Below, piece after piece: positions 50,339-60,121 of a DNA stretch of 64,000 nucleotides (its first letter is position 1; every line of letters begins with the position of its first letter). Under the pieces are notes generated by a model. It did not search any database, had not been told where the DNA came from, and saw only the letters and a program-made list of their open reading frames with translations. The position numbers and the translations under genes were made by a program. The stretch comes from Polyangia bacterium (GTDB lineage: Bacteria; Myxococcota_A; Polyangia; Polyangiales; Sandaracinaceae): NCBI GenBank assembly GCA_030426845.1, contig JAUHXR010000001.1:21493-85492 (forward strand), in the 5' to 3' direction.

Positions 50339-51280
50339 TCAGACGAAGAGGGACGAGACCGAGTCGCTGTGGTGGATCCGCTTGATCGCCTCGCCGAGGA
50401 GGCGGGCCACCGAGAGGACCTTGAACTTGCCGACCTTGGCCGTCTCCGGCTTCAGCGGGATGGTGTCCGCGAGGACGACCTCCTCGAGGACCGAGCTCGC
50501 GATGCGCTCCACCGCCGGTCCCGAGAGCACGCCGTGGGTCGCGCAGGCGAACACTCGCTTGGCGCCCCGCTCGGTCAGCGCGCGCGCCGCGTTGGTGAGG
50601 GTCCCCGCGGTGTCGACCATGTCGTCGATGATCACGCAGTCGCGACCCTCGACCGCGCCGACGATGTTCATGACCTCGCTGACGTTGGCGGCCGCGCGCC
50701 GCTTGTCGATGATCGCCAGCTCCGAGCCGAGGCGCTTCGCGTAGGCGCGCGCCCGCTCCACGCCGCCCGCGTCGGGCGAGACGCAGACGCTCCCCGGCTG
50801 CAGCTTCGGCTGGAGGTACTCGAGGAACACCGGCATCGCGTAGAGGTGATCGAACGGGATGTTGAAGAAGCCCTGGATCTGACCGGCGTGCAGATCCATC
50901 GCGACGACGCGCGATGCGCCCGCGGACTGCAGGAGGTCTGCAACGAGCTTTGCAGTGATCGGAGTGCGCGGCGCGACCTTGCGATCCTGCCGCGCGTAGC
51001 CGTAGTACGGCATCACCGCGGTGATGGAGGCGGCCGACGCGCGCTTGAGCGTGTCGATCATCACCAGCAGCTCCATCAGGTGATCGTTCACCGGCGCGCA
51101 CGTCGGCTGGACGACGTAGCAGTCGACGCCGCGGACGTTCTCGCGCACCTCGGCGAACACCTCGCCGTCGGAGAACTGCGAGATCTTCACGCGGCCGAGG
51201 GGCACCTCGAGGTACGTGGCGATCTGCTCGGCCAGGACGGGGTTGGAGTGACCGGAGAAAATACAGATCGACTTGAACAT
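50339..51280 (-). CDS. prs: Ribose-phosphate pyrophosphokinase
   Basis: 313 residues from ATG at 51280, which has GGGGGAC as ribosome site and gives MFKSICIFSGHSNPVLAEQIA, the expected N-terminus; an upstream GTG-type extension is not supported. Motifs FSDGEVFAEVRENVRGVDCY, DLHAGQIQGFFNIP and the PRPP loop VVIIDDMVDTAGTL-like CVIIDDMVDTAGTL are present. It makes PRPP from ribose 5-phosphate and ATP for nucleotide, His, Trp and NAD synthesis; hisIE and nadA in this window depend on it. Confidence 0.98.
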   Translation of the reverse strand: MFKSICIFSGHSNPVLAEQIATYLEVPLGRVKISQFSDGEVFAEVRENVRGVDCYVVQPTCAPVNDHLMELLVMIDTLKRASAASITAVMPYYGYARQDRKVAPRTPITAKLVADLLQSAGASRVVAMDLHAGQIQGFFNIPFDHLYAMPVFLEYLQPKLQPGSVCVSPDAGGVERARAYAKRLGSELAIIDKRRAAANVSEVMNIVGAVEGRDCVIIDDMVDTAGTLTNAARALTERGAKRVFACATHGVLSGPAVERIASSVLEEVVLADTIPLKPETAKVGKFKVLSVARLLGEAIKRIHHSDSVSSLFV

Positions 51281-51742
51281 GCGGTCCCCCGTAGGGCTCG
51301 GGCGCGATGGAAGCGGCTCGGTAGCAAACCGCCTCGGGAGTGTCAACGAGCGCCCCCGCGCTGTCTAGCGACGTTCGTTCGACACGCCGCGCGACGCTCG
51401 AGCCAGCGTGCGTCGCGCGTCGACGACGCGCTCGTGATGCGTTCACTCGGCGTCGGCGCGAACGCTCGGACCTGCCTCCTCGCGTGGGTTCATCGCCGAA
51501 CTCCAGTGCATGATTCGGGTTTCGGGGCGCGACGAAAAAACGTCCGGACGGACGGCTTGCAGCGAGGCCTCATCCGTGGCTCCATGGCGACCTGCACCGA
51601 GGCGCCGCGAGGCCCCGCTGCGACGAAACAGACGAGCCCACGCTCACCGAGGACGCCCGTGAAGACCAAGATCGCCACCCCGACCTCACCACGGAGCCAG
51701 GTAGAGACCACCGTCTCGGGAAGAGGCGAAGTCGGAGGGAAG
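51281..51742. other. 462-base region without a recognisable gene
   Basis: The gap between divergent prs and the receiver/HTH regulator. One open frame in phase with the regulator runs through it and has an ATG at 51584, but that has no ribosome site, and the encoded residues are Thr/Pro/Arg-rich without structure. The gap should hold both promoters. Two short AT-richer stretches (gcatgattcgggtttc, acgaaaaaacgtcc near 51505-51550) stand out. I see no RNA gene. Confidence 0.5.
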
Positions 51743-52636
51743 ATGAACGACTCACGCGTCGCCGAAACACGCGCCGCCGAATCGCGTGGCGCCGACGGCG
51801 ACGTCACGGGCGCGCGCGTCACGCTCTTCACGGATCGCGCGCTGTTCGAGCAGCAGTGGACGCAGGCCCTCGCGAGCGTCGGTCTCACCCCGCGGGCGGC
51901 GCGCCCCGGTCAGCTCCCGCAGGCGATCGCGAAGGGTGCGCCCGTCATCATCGACGCGGGCTCCGAGTCGTACGACGAGGACGAGCTGCTCGCGCACGTC
52001 GGGCTCGCTCGCGCGCTCGGCGCGACGCCCGTCGTGTCGGTGCCGATCGATCTCGACGTGAGCTCGATCGACGACATCCTGGACGATCTCTGCCTCGGCC
52101 TCGTGACGCGTCGCCCCGAGGACGTCTCGCGCGTCGTCGCGCAGCTCGCGCGACGCGCCGACGCGACGCGCGCCCGACGCTTCGAGTACCTCACCGTCTC
52201 GCCGCGGGGCGGAGAGCTGCTCGCGATCTTCTCCGACGGCACCGCGGTGGTCGTCGATCGCGAGGTGCTCGACGACGACGACGGAAGCGCAATCGAGGAG
52301 ATCGCGCTCGAGGACGAAGCCACCCGCGCGGTGCTCTCGCTCGAGAGCGGCAAGGAGCTCGAGCTCACCACCGCGATGGTCGCGCGCAAGAGCCTGCTCA
52401 AGAAGGGCAACGGCGCGACCCACGGGAACGTCGACGGCGTCCGCCTCGGGCAGCGCCTCCGCGAGCTCCGTCTCGCCGCGAGCCTGACGCAGGCCGAGCT
52501 CGCCCGGCGCACGGGCATCCATCGCCCGAACATCGCGCGCGTCGAGGCCGGGCGGCACACTCCGTCGCTCGAGACGATCGCGCGGCTCGCCTCGGCGATC
52601 GGCGTACCGACCACCGCCGTCCTCTCGGACGACTGA
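51743..52636 (+). CDS. HTH (XRE-like) regulator with receiver-like N-terminal domain
   Basis: 297 residues from ATG at 51743, preceded by a good ribosome site GGAGGGA. Residues about 25-145 alternate strands and helices (VTLFTDRALFEQQW, PVIIDAGSESYDEDELLAHV, ATPVVSVPIDLDVSSIDDIL) like a receiver domain but without the standard phosphoacceptor set. A middle domain follows, and the last 65 residues are an XRE helix-turn-helix: LRELRLAASLTQAELARRTGIHRPNIARVEAGRHTP. This organisation suggests a ligand- or protein-sensing repressor. Targets may include prs or its own gene. Confidence 0.78.
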   Translation: MNDSRVAETRAAESRGADGDVTGARVTLFTDRALFEQQWTQALASVGLTPRAARPGQLPQAIAKGAPVIIDAGSESYDEDELLAHVGLARALGATPVVSVPIDLDVSSIDDILDDLCLGLVTRRPEDVSRVVAQLARRADATRARRFEYLTVSPRGGELLAIFSDGTAVVVDREVLDDDDGSAIEEIALEDEATRAVLSLESGKELELTTAMVARKSLLKKGNGATHGNVDGVRLGQRLRELRLAASLTQAELARRTGIHRPNIARVEAGRHTPSLETIARLASAIGVPTTAVLSDD

Positions 52637-52667
52637 AGCTCGCGCCGGCGCGCGGCGGCGGCTCCCC

Positions 52668-53522
52668 ATGCTTGACCTCGACCCCGATCGCGAGCCCGTC
52701 ACGCCGCGTGACGCCGCGACCGTCATCCTCCTGCGCGAGAGCGACGCCGGCGTCGAAGTCTTCCTCGTGCGCCGCCACCAGAAGAGCGGCTTCATGGCCG
52801 GCGCCTACGTCTTCCCCGGCGGGGTCCTCGACGACGCGGACGCGCGCGAGCCTACGCTGGCGCGCCTCGCTGGCCGCACCGCGGCGCAGGCCGCGCAGGC
52901 GCTCGGCGAGGACGATCCGACGCGCGCGCTCGCGCTCCACGTGGCCGCGGCGCGCGAGACGTTCGAGGAGGCCGCGGTGCTGCTCGCGCGCGGAGTCGAC
53001 GCGGCGGCCGATCTCGACGACGCGCGGCGCAGGCTCAACGAGGGGGCGGCGTTCGACGCGATCCTCGACGAGCTCGGCGCGACGCTCGCCGCTGACGCGC
53101 TCGCGCCGTGGGCCCGCTGGGTGACCCCCGTCGTCGAGCGCCGACGCTACGACGCGCGCTTCTTCCTCGCGCGGGCCCCCGAGTCGCAGCGCGCGTCCCA
53201 CGATCGCGTGGAGACGATCGCGGGCGAGTGGCTCACGCCCGACGGCGCGCTGTCGCGCTTCGAGGCCGGCCAGATCCAGCTCCCGCCGCCGACCCTGCGC
53301 ACGCTCGAGGAGCTCGCGCCGCTCGACTCGGTCGACGCCGCCTTCGCCCGCGCCGCGTCGCGCGTCCCGCGGCCCGTGCAGCCCCACCTCGTCGACGCGG
53401 GGGGCGCGCCCGCGCTCACGCTGCCCGGCGACCCCGCGCACCCGATCGCCGAGCGCCGGATCGATGGCCCGTCGCGCTTCGTCCTCGTCGACGGCCGCTT
53501 CGTCTCGCGCGATCCCGACTGA
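52668..53522 (+). CDS. Nudix hydrolase, NUDT19-like
   Basis: 284 residues. AATVILLRESDAGVEVFLVRRHQKSGFMAGAYVFPGG opens the Nudix fold, and the catalytic helix is AAARETFEEAAVLLA, separated from the Gly pair by a 40-residue insertion, as in the mammalian NUDT19/RP2 group that cleaves CoA and acyl-CoA. The C-terminal 120 residues include a Trp-containing specificity region (WARWVTPVVERRRYDARFFLA). It follows the HTH regulator by 31 bases and converges on hisIE. Confidence 0.88.
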   Translation: MLDLDPDREPVTPRDAATVILLRESDAGVEVFLVRRHQKSGFMAGAYVFPGGVLDDADAREPTLARLAGRTAAQAAQALGEDDPTRALALHVAAARETFEEAAVLLARGVDAAADLDDARRRLNEGAAFDAILDELGATLAADALAPWARWVTPVVERRRYDARFFLARAPESQRASHDRVETIAGEWLTPDGALSRFEAGQIQLPPPTLRTLEELAPLDSVDAAFARAASRVPRPVQPHLVDAGGAPALTLPGDPAHPIAERRIDGPSRFVLVDGRFVSRDPD

Positions 53523-53535
53523 GATCCACGCGCGA

Positions 53536-53555
53536 TCTCGACCGCGCGGTCGAGA
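53536..53555. terminator. 20-bp perfect palindrome between convergent genes
   Basis: tctcgaccgcgcggtcgaga is a perfect 10+10 palindrome in the 66-base gap between the Nudix stop (53522) and the hisIE stop (53589). A further partial copy gatctcgaccgcgcg follows at 53562-53576. It may be a bidirectional terminator, although no T-run is present. Confidence 0.45.
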
Positions 53556-53588
53556 CCGCGTGATCTCGACCGCGCGACGATCAGCGCC

Positions 53589-54236
53589 TCAGTCGCGCGA
53601 CGCCTTCTCGTCGTGCCCCGAGGTGCCGAAGCGCCGCGCGAGCTCACGCGAGACGTCGCGCATCGTCAGGCCCCGCGACTTCAGCCCGACCAGCGCGTGA
53701 TAGACGAGGTCGGCGGCCTCGCTCACCACGCGCGCGTCCGACTCCGACTCGAGGGCGTTCGCGAGCTCGTCCGCCTCCTCGCGCAGCTTCTCGCCGATCT
53801 TCCGCGGCCCCTTGTCGAGGAGCGAGCGCGTGTAGCTCTCGTCGGCGGTGCTCGCCTTGCGGCGCTCGATGATCTGCGCGAGCGCGGCGAGGACAGGGAG
53901 CCCCCGATCGGTCTCGGTTACGGAAGGGATCTTGCGATCGAAGAAGCACGAGGGCGCGCCGGTGTGGCACGTCGGCCCGTGCGGGTCGACGAGGTAGAGC
54001 ACCGCGTCGCGGTCACAGTCGAGCCACACCTCGAAGACGCGGAGGGTGTTGCCGCTCTCCTCGCCCTTCTTCCAGAGCCGCCCGCGCGAGCGGCTGAAGA
54101 AGTGCGCGAGGCCCGTTCGGCGCGTCGCCTCGAGCGCCTCCGGGTTGGCGTGCGCGAGCATGCGCACCTCGCCGCTGGCCCGGTCTTGCACCACCACCGT
54201 GACGAGGCCCGCCTCGTCCAGCTTGAGATCCCACAT
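53589..54236 (-). CDS. hisIE: Bifunctional PRA-CH/PRA-PP hydrolase
   Basis: 215 residues joining two histidine-pathway enzymes. Residues 1-115 are HisI phosphoribosyl-AMP cyclohydrolase: MLAHANPEALEATRRTG, SRSRGRLWKKGEESGN, and metal-binding DCDRDAVL plus HGPTCHTG. Residues from about 125 are HisE phosphoribosyl-ATP pyrophosphohydrolase: SYTRSLLDKGPRKIGEKLREEADELANA, SEAADLVYHALV. Together they catalyse steps two and three. No other his genes are close by; the neighbour is carD, 10 bases upstream. Confidence 0.95.
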   Translation of the reverse strand: MWDLKLDEAGLVTVVVQDRASGEVRMLAHANPEALEATRRTGLAHFFSRSRGRLWKKGEESGNTLRVFEVWLDCDRDAVLYLVDPHGPTCHTGAPSCFFDRKIPSVTETDRGLPVLAALAQIIERRKASTADESYTRSLLDKGPRKIGEKLREEADELANALESESDARVVSEAADLVYHALVGLKSRGLTMRDVSRELARRFGTSGHDEKASRD

Positions 54237-54246
54237 GGGCGTGACG

Positions 54247-54738
54247 CTACGCGGTCAGGCCGAGGATGTCGTCGATCTCGTTCTCGATGCGCTGCTCCTT
54301 GCAGCGCCTCGCGATCGCCAGCTCGGTCACCACGAGGTTCTTGGCCTTGTCGAGGAGGCCTCGCTCGCCGAAGGACAGGTCCTTGTCGGTGCGCAGCATG
54401 CACAGGTCGCGCAGGACCTTGGCGACCTCGTGGAGCGAGCCGCTGTTCAGCATCTCGGTGTACTCGCGGTAGCGACGGTTCCACGGCTGGGAGGTGACGG
54501 CGATCTGGCGATCGGCGAGCACGCCCATGACCTCCTTCGCCTGCTTGCGCGAGACGACCTTGCGGAGCCCCAGCCGCTCGGCGGCGTCGGTCGCGACCAT
54601 CACCTTCGTCCCCGTCGCGGCGATCTTCAGCGTGTAGAACTGCTTTCGATGACCCGCGATCTCCCGATCCTCGATCGCGGTGACCTCACCGACGCCGTGA
54701 TGGGGATGGACGGACTTGTCCCCGACCTTGAAGCTCAT
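54247..54738 (-). CDS. carD: CarD/CdnL-family RNA-polymerase-binding regulator
   Basis: 163 residues. The N-terminal RNA-polymerase-interacting domain starts MSFKVGDKSVHPHHGVGEV, and the C-terminal domain carries the DNA-binding WNRRYREYTEMLNSGSLHEVAKVLRDL segment. This is the short CdnL form, without the HMGA-like tail of M. xanthus CarD. It stabilises the open complex at rRNA and other promoters and is essential in M. xanthus. A strong ribosome site GGAGG lies upstream. It is the first gene before hisIE. Confidence 0.93.
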   Translation of the reverse strand: MSFKVGDKSVHPHHGVGEVTAIEDREIAGHRKQFYTLKIAATGTKVMVATDAAERLGLRKVVSRKQAKEVMGVLADRQIAVTSQPWNRRYREYTEMLNSGSLHEVAKVLRDLCMLRTDKDLSFGERGLLDKAKNLVVTELAIARRCKEQRIENEIDDILGLTA

Positions 54739-54929
54739 TCAGGACCCTCCAGCTCCGTCGTGGGCCGTGCGAGGGGCCGGTCGAGGGGCGCAGCGCACGA
54801 CCGGCCGCGTGGCGCCCGACCCTGCCCGACGTCCCCCGCGCGGCGGCGCCCTCGCGGGCTGGGTCGACGAAGCACGTCTCAAAGGTAGCACGCGGCGGAG
54901 GGCCGATCCAAAGCGCTGACCGTTGATAA

Positions 54930-55907
54930 TTACAGTGATTCCGGCTCGTTGGATCCGCTGGTCGGCCCCTCTACCAGCTCGCGGATCTCCGCGAGAAGGG
55001 CGGTGCGCAGCCCGGTCGCGAGGATCGCCGGGTCGACGCGCGCGCGCGCCCGAACGTGGCCGTCGGTCACCGCCAGCGTGAGGGTCGGCAGGGCGTCTCG
55101 GGCGCCGAGCGCGGCCGCGAGATCCGTCTGCGCGAGGGATTCCGCGAGGGCGCGGAAGTTCTCGTGCGCGTCCGCAGGGAACTCGCCCACGAGGTCGGCC
55201 TGGAGCGCGAGCTCGCCCGTGTCGGTCGTGCGCACCGCGAGGGTCGCCGCCTCCTCGCGCGCCAGCAGCATGCCGATGCCCGTATCGCGCGGGAGATCGA
55301 ACGGCCGCGGCGCGAGGAGCGCGAAAGGCGCGTCGGCGATCTCCGCGCGGAGCTCCACCTGGCTCGGGGGCGGCCCCGGCCGTCGCGCAGGGGGGCGCTG
55401 CGCCATCGCGAGGATCTGCGCCGCGAGCTGCGGCGTCCCCTCGATCCACGCCACCGTGTGGTCGTCGATGGCGGCCATGTCGGCGCGGCGCGCCCCGATG
55501 AACCCCGCCCGCCGGACGAAGGGCTCCTCCACCGAGGCCTCCATCGGGGCCATCCGCTCACCGGCCTCACGCACCGCGAACTCCGCGTCGGCCAGACCGC
55601 GCGCGAGGATGACGGTCCCGTCGTCTCCGCTCGCGATCACGAGCTCGGCGAGCGCTCGGGGATCGACGCCCGTGCGCGCTCGGTACCGCAGCATCTGCTC
55701 GTCGTCGAACACCGCGCGCACCACGCGGCGGGTGGCGGGATCGTCCATGAGCGCGGCGGGCCGCGCGAGGATCACGACCGACGCGCCCTCCGGCGCGAGG
55801 CTGAGGAGCGGCCCGGCCGTTCGGGCCGGAGGCGGCGGGAGCTCCGCCGGGGGCGGGGGGCTCCCGCAGGCGGCGAGCGCGAGCGCGACGGCGAGCCAGT
55901 AGCGCAC
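54930..55907 (-). CDS. Lipoprotein of unknown function
   Basis: 325 residues from GTG at 55907. A short lipoprotein signal VRYWLAVALALAAC is followed by a Pro-rich linker (GSPPPPAELPPPPARTAG). The mature part has repeating strand/helix segments (ASVVILARPAALMDD, GTVILARGLADAEFAVREAGE, ALLAPRPFDLP) and no Cys. It resembles a class of myxobacterial lipoproteins with no assigned role. It is divergent from recA with about 187 bases between starts. Confidence 0.75.
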   Translation of the reverse strand: MRYWLAVALALAACGSPPPPAELPPPPARTAGPLLSLAPEGASVVILARPAALMDDPATRRVVRAVFDDEQMLRYRARTGVDPRALAELVIASGDDGTVILARGLADAEFAVREAGERMAPMEASVEEPFVRRAGFIGARRADMAAIDDHTVAWIEGTPQLAAQILAMAQRPPARRPGPPPSQVELRAEIADAPFALLAPRPFDLPRDTGIGMLLAREEAATLAVRTTDTGELALQADLVGEFPADAHENFRALAESLAQTDLAAALGARDALPTLTLAVTDGHVRARARVDPAILATGLRTALLAEIRELVEGPTSGSNEPESL

Positions 55908-56019
55908 AGCGCGGTATAGCAGCCCGTCCCCCCGCTCACCTGGAACGATCGCGGCGATGTCTCCGCGAAACCGTCAGTCGACCCGCCCGCGCCACGTCCA
56001 AGGCGCTGAACCCCGATTT

Positions 56020-56064
56020 TTGATTGCTCGCCGCCGACCCGTCTGATACTGAACGGGTCATCAG
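56020..56064 (+). promoter_or_regulatory. recA promoter with LexA-like box
   Basis: TTGATT at 56020-56025 and GATACT at 56045-56050 form a -35/-10 pair with 19-base spacing. Overlapping the -10 and the start region, ctgaacgggtcatcag at 56049-56064 is the complement of CTGATGACCCGTTCAG. That fits 14 of 16 positions of the Myxococcus LexA motif CTRHAMRYBYGTTCAG as I remember it. It is therefore a likely SOS operator. recA translation starts 30 bases further on. Confidence 0.55.
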
Positions 56065-56093
56065 GCCTGCGGGCCGCACCTTTGGAGAAGCTC

Positions 56094-57185
<1,092 letters not shown>

Positions 57186-57226
57186 ACCCTCCCGAAGAGA
57201 TCGCGAACGGTTGATCGGTCAGCCGG

Positions 57227-57330
57227 GCGCGATCAACCCAGCGCGATCAACCCGGCGCGATCAACCCAGCGCGATCAACCCAGCGCGATCAACCCGGCGC
57301 GATCAACCCAGCGCGGTCAACCCAGCGCGG
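57227..57330. repeat. 14-bp tandem repeat array between recA and cinA
   Basis: gatcaacccagcgc or gatcaacccggcgc recurs with strict 14-bp period at 57231, 57245, 57259, 57273, 57287 and 57301, and as ggtcaaccc at 57315. The last unit provides the cinA stop codon (57317-57319), so the array extends into the end of that gene. Confidence 0.95.
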
Positions 57331-58552
57331 CCTGGGCGACCAGGCGGAGGGCGAGGTAGGCGGCCCGGGTCCGGATGCGGCGACGATCCCCACTGAGGTG
57401 GAAGCGCTCGCCGCGGGCCGGACCCTCGGCGCCGGCGACCGCGAGGAACACCGTGCCGACCGGCTTGTCCTCCGACCCGCCGCCCGGACCGGCGATCCCG
57501 GTGATCGACACGGAGATGTCGGCGCCCGAGATCCGCCGGGCGCCGACCGCCATCGCCTCGGCGCACTCGAGGCTCACCGCGCCGTAGGCCCGCAGCAGCT
57601 CGTCCGAGACGCCGAGCACCGCCGTCTTGGCCGCGTTCGAGTAGGTGACCGCGCTGAGGAGCATGTAGTCGGAGCTGCCGGGCACGTCGGTGATGAGCGA
57701 GCCGGCGAGGCCTCCGGTGCAGCTCTCCGCGAGGGCGACGGTGAGGCGTCGATCGCGGAGGATCCGACCCACGTACGCCGGATAGGTCGTGGTGCCCTCG
57801 CCGAACACCGCGTCGCCGAGGCGGCGCCGAACCTCTTCTACCGCGGGGGCGACCTTGGCGCTGGCGCTGCTGTCGTCGTCGCCCTCGGCGAGAACCTTCA
57901 CCTCGATCTCGGGGAAGCTCGCGCGGTAGCCGAGCGTCACGCCCGGGTGCGCCGCCTCGACGCCCTCGAGGAGCTCGCCCACCCGGGACTCCGGCAGGCC
58001 GAAGGTGCGCAGGCGCACCTGCTGGCTCGTCCGCTCGACCTCCGGGGCGATGCGCCGCACCACGTGGTCATCGAACATCCGCTTCATCTCGAGGGTGACC
58101 CCCGGCATGAAGAAGCAGCGGCTCTCTCCCACCGCGACGCCGAACCCGGGGGCGGTCCCGGCGGAGTTGGGGAGCACGTCGGCGCCCTGGGGCAGGTCGG
58201 CCTGCACCATGCTCGACGGCGTCAGCTCACGACCGGCCGCCGCGTAGCGCTCGCGGATCGCCTCGAGCGACGGCTCGTGCCGCACGAGCGGCTTGCCGGA
58301 CGCGAGGGCCGCGGCCTCGGAGGTGAGATCGTCGCTCGTCGGCCCGAGCCCGCCGGTGGCCACCACGAACCGGGCGCGGCGCGAGAGGTCGCGCAGGGCC
58401 GCGGCGATCCGCTCGAGGTCGTCCGGCACGGTCATGTGCTCGACGACCACGCAGCCCAGCCCGGTGAGCCGCTCGGAGATCCAGGCGGCGTTGCGATCGA
58501 TCAGCTCACCGCGGGTGAGCTCGGTCCCGATGGAGAGGACGGCGGCGTTCAT
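57317..58552 (-). CDS. cinA: CinA-family protein (NMN deamidase-related)
   Basis: 411 residues from ATG at 58552 (MNAAVLSIGTELTRGELIDRN). The N-terminal MoaB/COG1058 domain includes FVVATGGLGPTSDDLTSEA, and the C-terminal PncC-like domain contains TVALAESCTGGLAGSLITDVPGSS and SITGIAGPGGGSEDKPVGTV. CinA proteins have ADP-ribose pyrophosphatase and/or NMN deamidase activity. cinA often neighbours recA; here they converge. Its stop falls in the 14-bp repeat array. Confidence 0.95.
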   Translation of the reverse strand: MNAAVLSIGTELTRGELIDRNAAWISERLTGLGCVVVEHMTVPDDLERIAAALRDLSRRARFVVATGGLGPTSDDLTSEAAALASGKPLVRHEPSLEAIRERYAAAGRELTPSSMVQADLPQGADVLPNSAGTAPGFGVAVGESRCFFMPGVTLEMKRMFDDHVVRRIAPEVERTSQQVRLRTFGLPESRVGELLEGVEAAHPGVTLGYRASFPEIEVKVLAEGDDDSSASAKVAPAVEEVRRRLGDAVFGEGTTTYPAYVGRILRDRRLTVALAESCTGGLAGSLITDVPGSSDYMLLSAVTYSNAAKTAVLGVSDELLRAYGAVSLECAEAMAVGARRISGADISVSITGIAGPGGGSEDKPVGTVFLAVAGAEGPARGERFHLSGDRRRIRTRAAYLALRLVAQAALG

Positions 58553-58696
58553 GAGGGCCCGGAAAAGGGGCCGCTGACGGTATGCAGCCGGCGGCCGCGC
58601 GTCAAGCAGACCGCGCGGGCCGGGCGGCGCGTCCATAGATCGCGCTCGGCCCTCGTGGTACCACCCCGGGCCACTGGCCGAACGTCAGGAGGAGAG

Positions 58697-60121
58697 ATGA
58701 GGAGACGGATTCGCTGGCTCGCCCCCATCGCGGTGGCCTCGATCGCGGTAGGCGCGCTCGCCTCGTGGGGCGTCACCCGCGGCGCTGCGCAGCAGGCGCC
58801 AGAGGCGGCCGAGGCCCCGGCCTCTGCGTCGAGCTCCGCGCTCGCGCAGCTGCCCATCCACCGCGCGACCCTCGACAACGGCCTGCGCGTGGTGATGAGC
58901 CCCGACCGCGACGTGCCGACCGTCGCGGTAGCCATCTACTACGACGTCGGCTCGCGCAACGAGGTCCGCGGCCGCTCCGGCTTCGCGCACCTGTTCGAGC
59001 ACATGATGTTCCAGGGCTCGGCCAACGTCGGCAAGGGCCAGCACTTCCAGCTCGTGATGAACCGCGGCGGCTCGATGAACGGCACGACGAGCCACGACCG
59101 CACCAACTACTTCGAGACGCTCCCGAGCAACGAGCTCGCGCTTGGACTCTGGCTCGAGGCGGACCGGATGCGGTCGCTGCGGGTCAACGAAGAGAACTTC
59201 GAGAACCAGCGGCAGGTCGTGATGGAGGAGTGGCGGCAGAGCTACCGCAACCAGCCCTACGCGATGAGCTTCCTCCGGATCAACGAGCTCGCGTACGGCG
59301 ACTACTGGCCCTACGCGCACTCGACGATCGGCGACGTCCGCGACCTCGAGAACGCGCCGCTCAGCGCGGTCCAGGAGTTCTTCAACACCTACTACGCGCC
59401 GAACAACGCGGTGCTCAGCATCTCCGGCGACTTCGACCCGGCCGAGGCGATGGCGCTCGTGCGCCGCCACTTCGGCGACATCCCGCGTCGCGACGTGCCG
59501 CCCTACGAGCCGGGCGACCTCGCGCCGCAGACGAGCGAGCAGACGGACACGATGGTCGACCGCCTCGCCGAGCGCGCGGCGTTCCACGTCGCGTGGCACA
59601 TCCCCGAGTCGCGCGAGGCCGATCACTACCCGCTCGAGATGATGGCGCTGATCCTCGGCGACGGTGAGTCGTCGCGGCTCTACCAGGAGCTGGTGAAGGA
59701 GCGCGAGCTCTGCCAGGAGGTCTACGTCGGGACCGACGACCGCCGCGGGCCGGACCTCTTCAGCGTCTGGGCGATCATGGCCGAGGGCGAGACCGGCGCC
59801 GACGCGCGCGAGCGCGTGTACGCCCAGATCGACAGCGTGGCGCGCCGCGGCGTGACCGCGCGCGAGCTCGAGAAGGCCCGCAACCGCGTCCGCTCGATGT
59901 TCGTCTTCGCGCTCGAGTCGAACCTCCAGCGCAGCCGCCGGCTCGCCGAGTACGAGATGTACTACGGCAACGCCGAGCTCATCCGTGAGGAGATGGCGCG
60001 GTACATGGCGGTGGAGCGCGACGACATCCAGCGCGTCGCCGGCCGCTACTTCGCCGAGACCAACCGCACCGTGCTCGACGTGGTCCCGCCCCCGCCGAGC
60101 GAGGAAGGAGCGGACCAGTGA
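58697..60121 (+). CDS. M16 family zinc peptidase (catalytic subunit)
   Basis: 474 residues from ATG at 58697, with AGGAGGAG as ribosome site. A signal/membrane segment (IRWLAPIAVASIAVGALASW) is followed by the M16 fold with inverted zinc motif HLFEHMMFQG (His98, Glu101, His102) and the distal Glu in NQRQVVMEEWRQ. The usual M16B length is kept. The stop overlaps the start of a second M16 gene, which lacks the zinc motif, giving a catalytic/non-catalytic pair. It should act in the periplasm on peptides or protein fragments. Confidence 0.95.
   Translation: MRRRIRWLAPIAVASIAVGALASWGVTRGAAQQAPEAAEAPASASSSALAQLPIHRATLDNGLRVVMSPDRDVPTVAVAIYYDVGSRNEVRGRSGFAHLFEHMMFQGSANVGKGQHFQLVMNRGGSMNGTTSHDRTNYFETLPSNELALGLWLEADRMRSLRVNEENFENQRQVVMEEWRQSYRNQPYAMSFLRINELAYGDYWPYAHSTIGDVRDLENAPLSAVQEFFNTYYAPNNAVLSISGDFDPAEAMALVRRHFGDIPRRDVPPYEPGDLAPQTSEQTDTMVDRLAERAAFHVAWHIPESREADHYPLEMMALILGDGESSRLYQELVKERELCQEVYVGTDDRRGPDLFSVWAIMAEGETGADARERVYAQIDSVARRGVTARELEKARNRVRSMFVFALESNLQRSRRLAEYEMYYGNAELIREEMARYMAVERDDIQRVAGRYFAETNRTVLDVVPPPPSEEGADQ

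Noticed and set aside
51584..51742. Upstream start for the HTH regulator
   Set aside because: The ATG at 51584 lacks a ribosome site, whereas the ATG at 51743 has GGAGGGA.
57227..57330. Possible CRISPR array
   Set aside because: Units are 14 bp and directly adjacent, with no spacers, and no cas genes are present.
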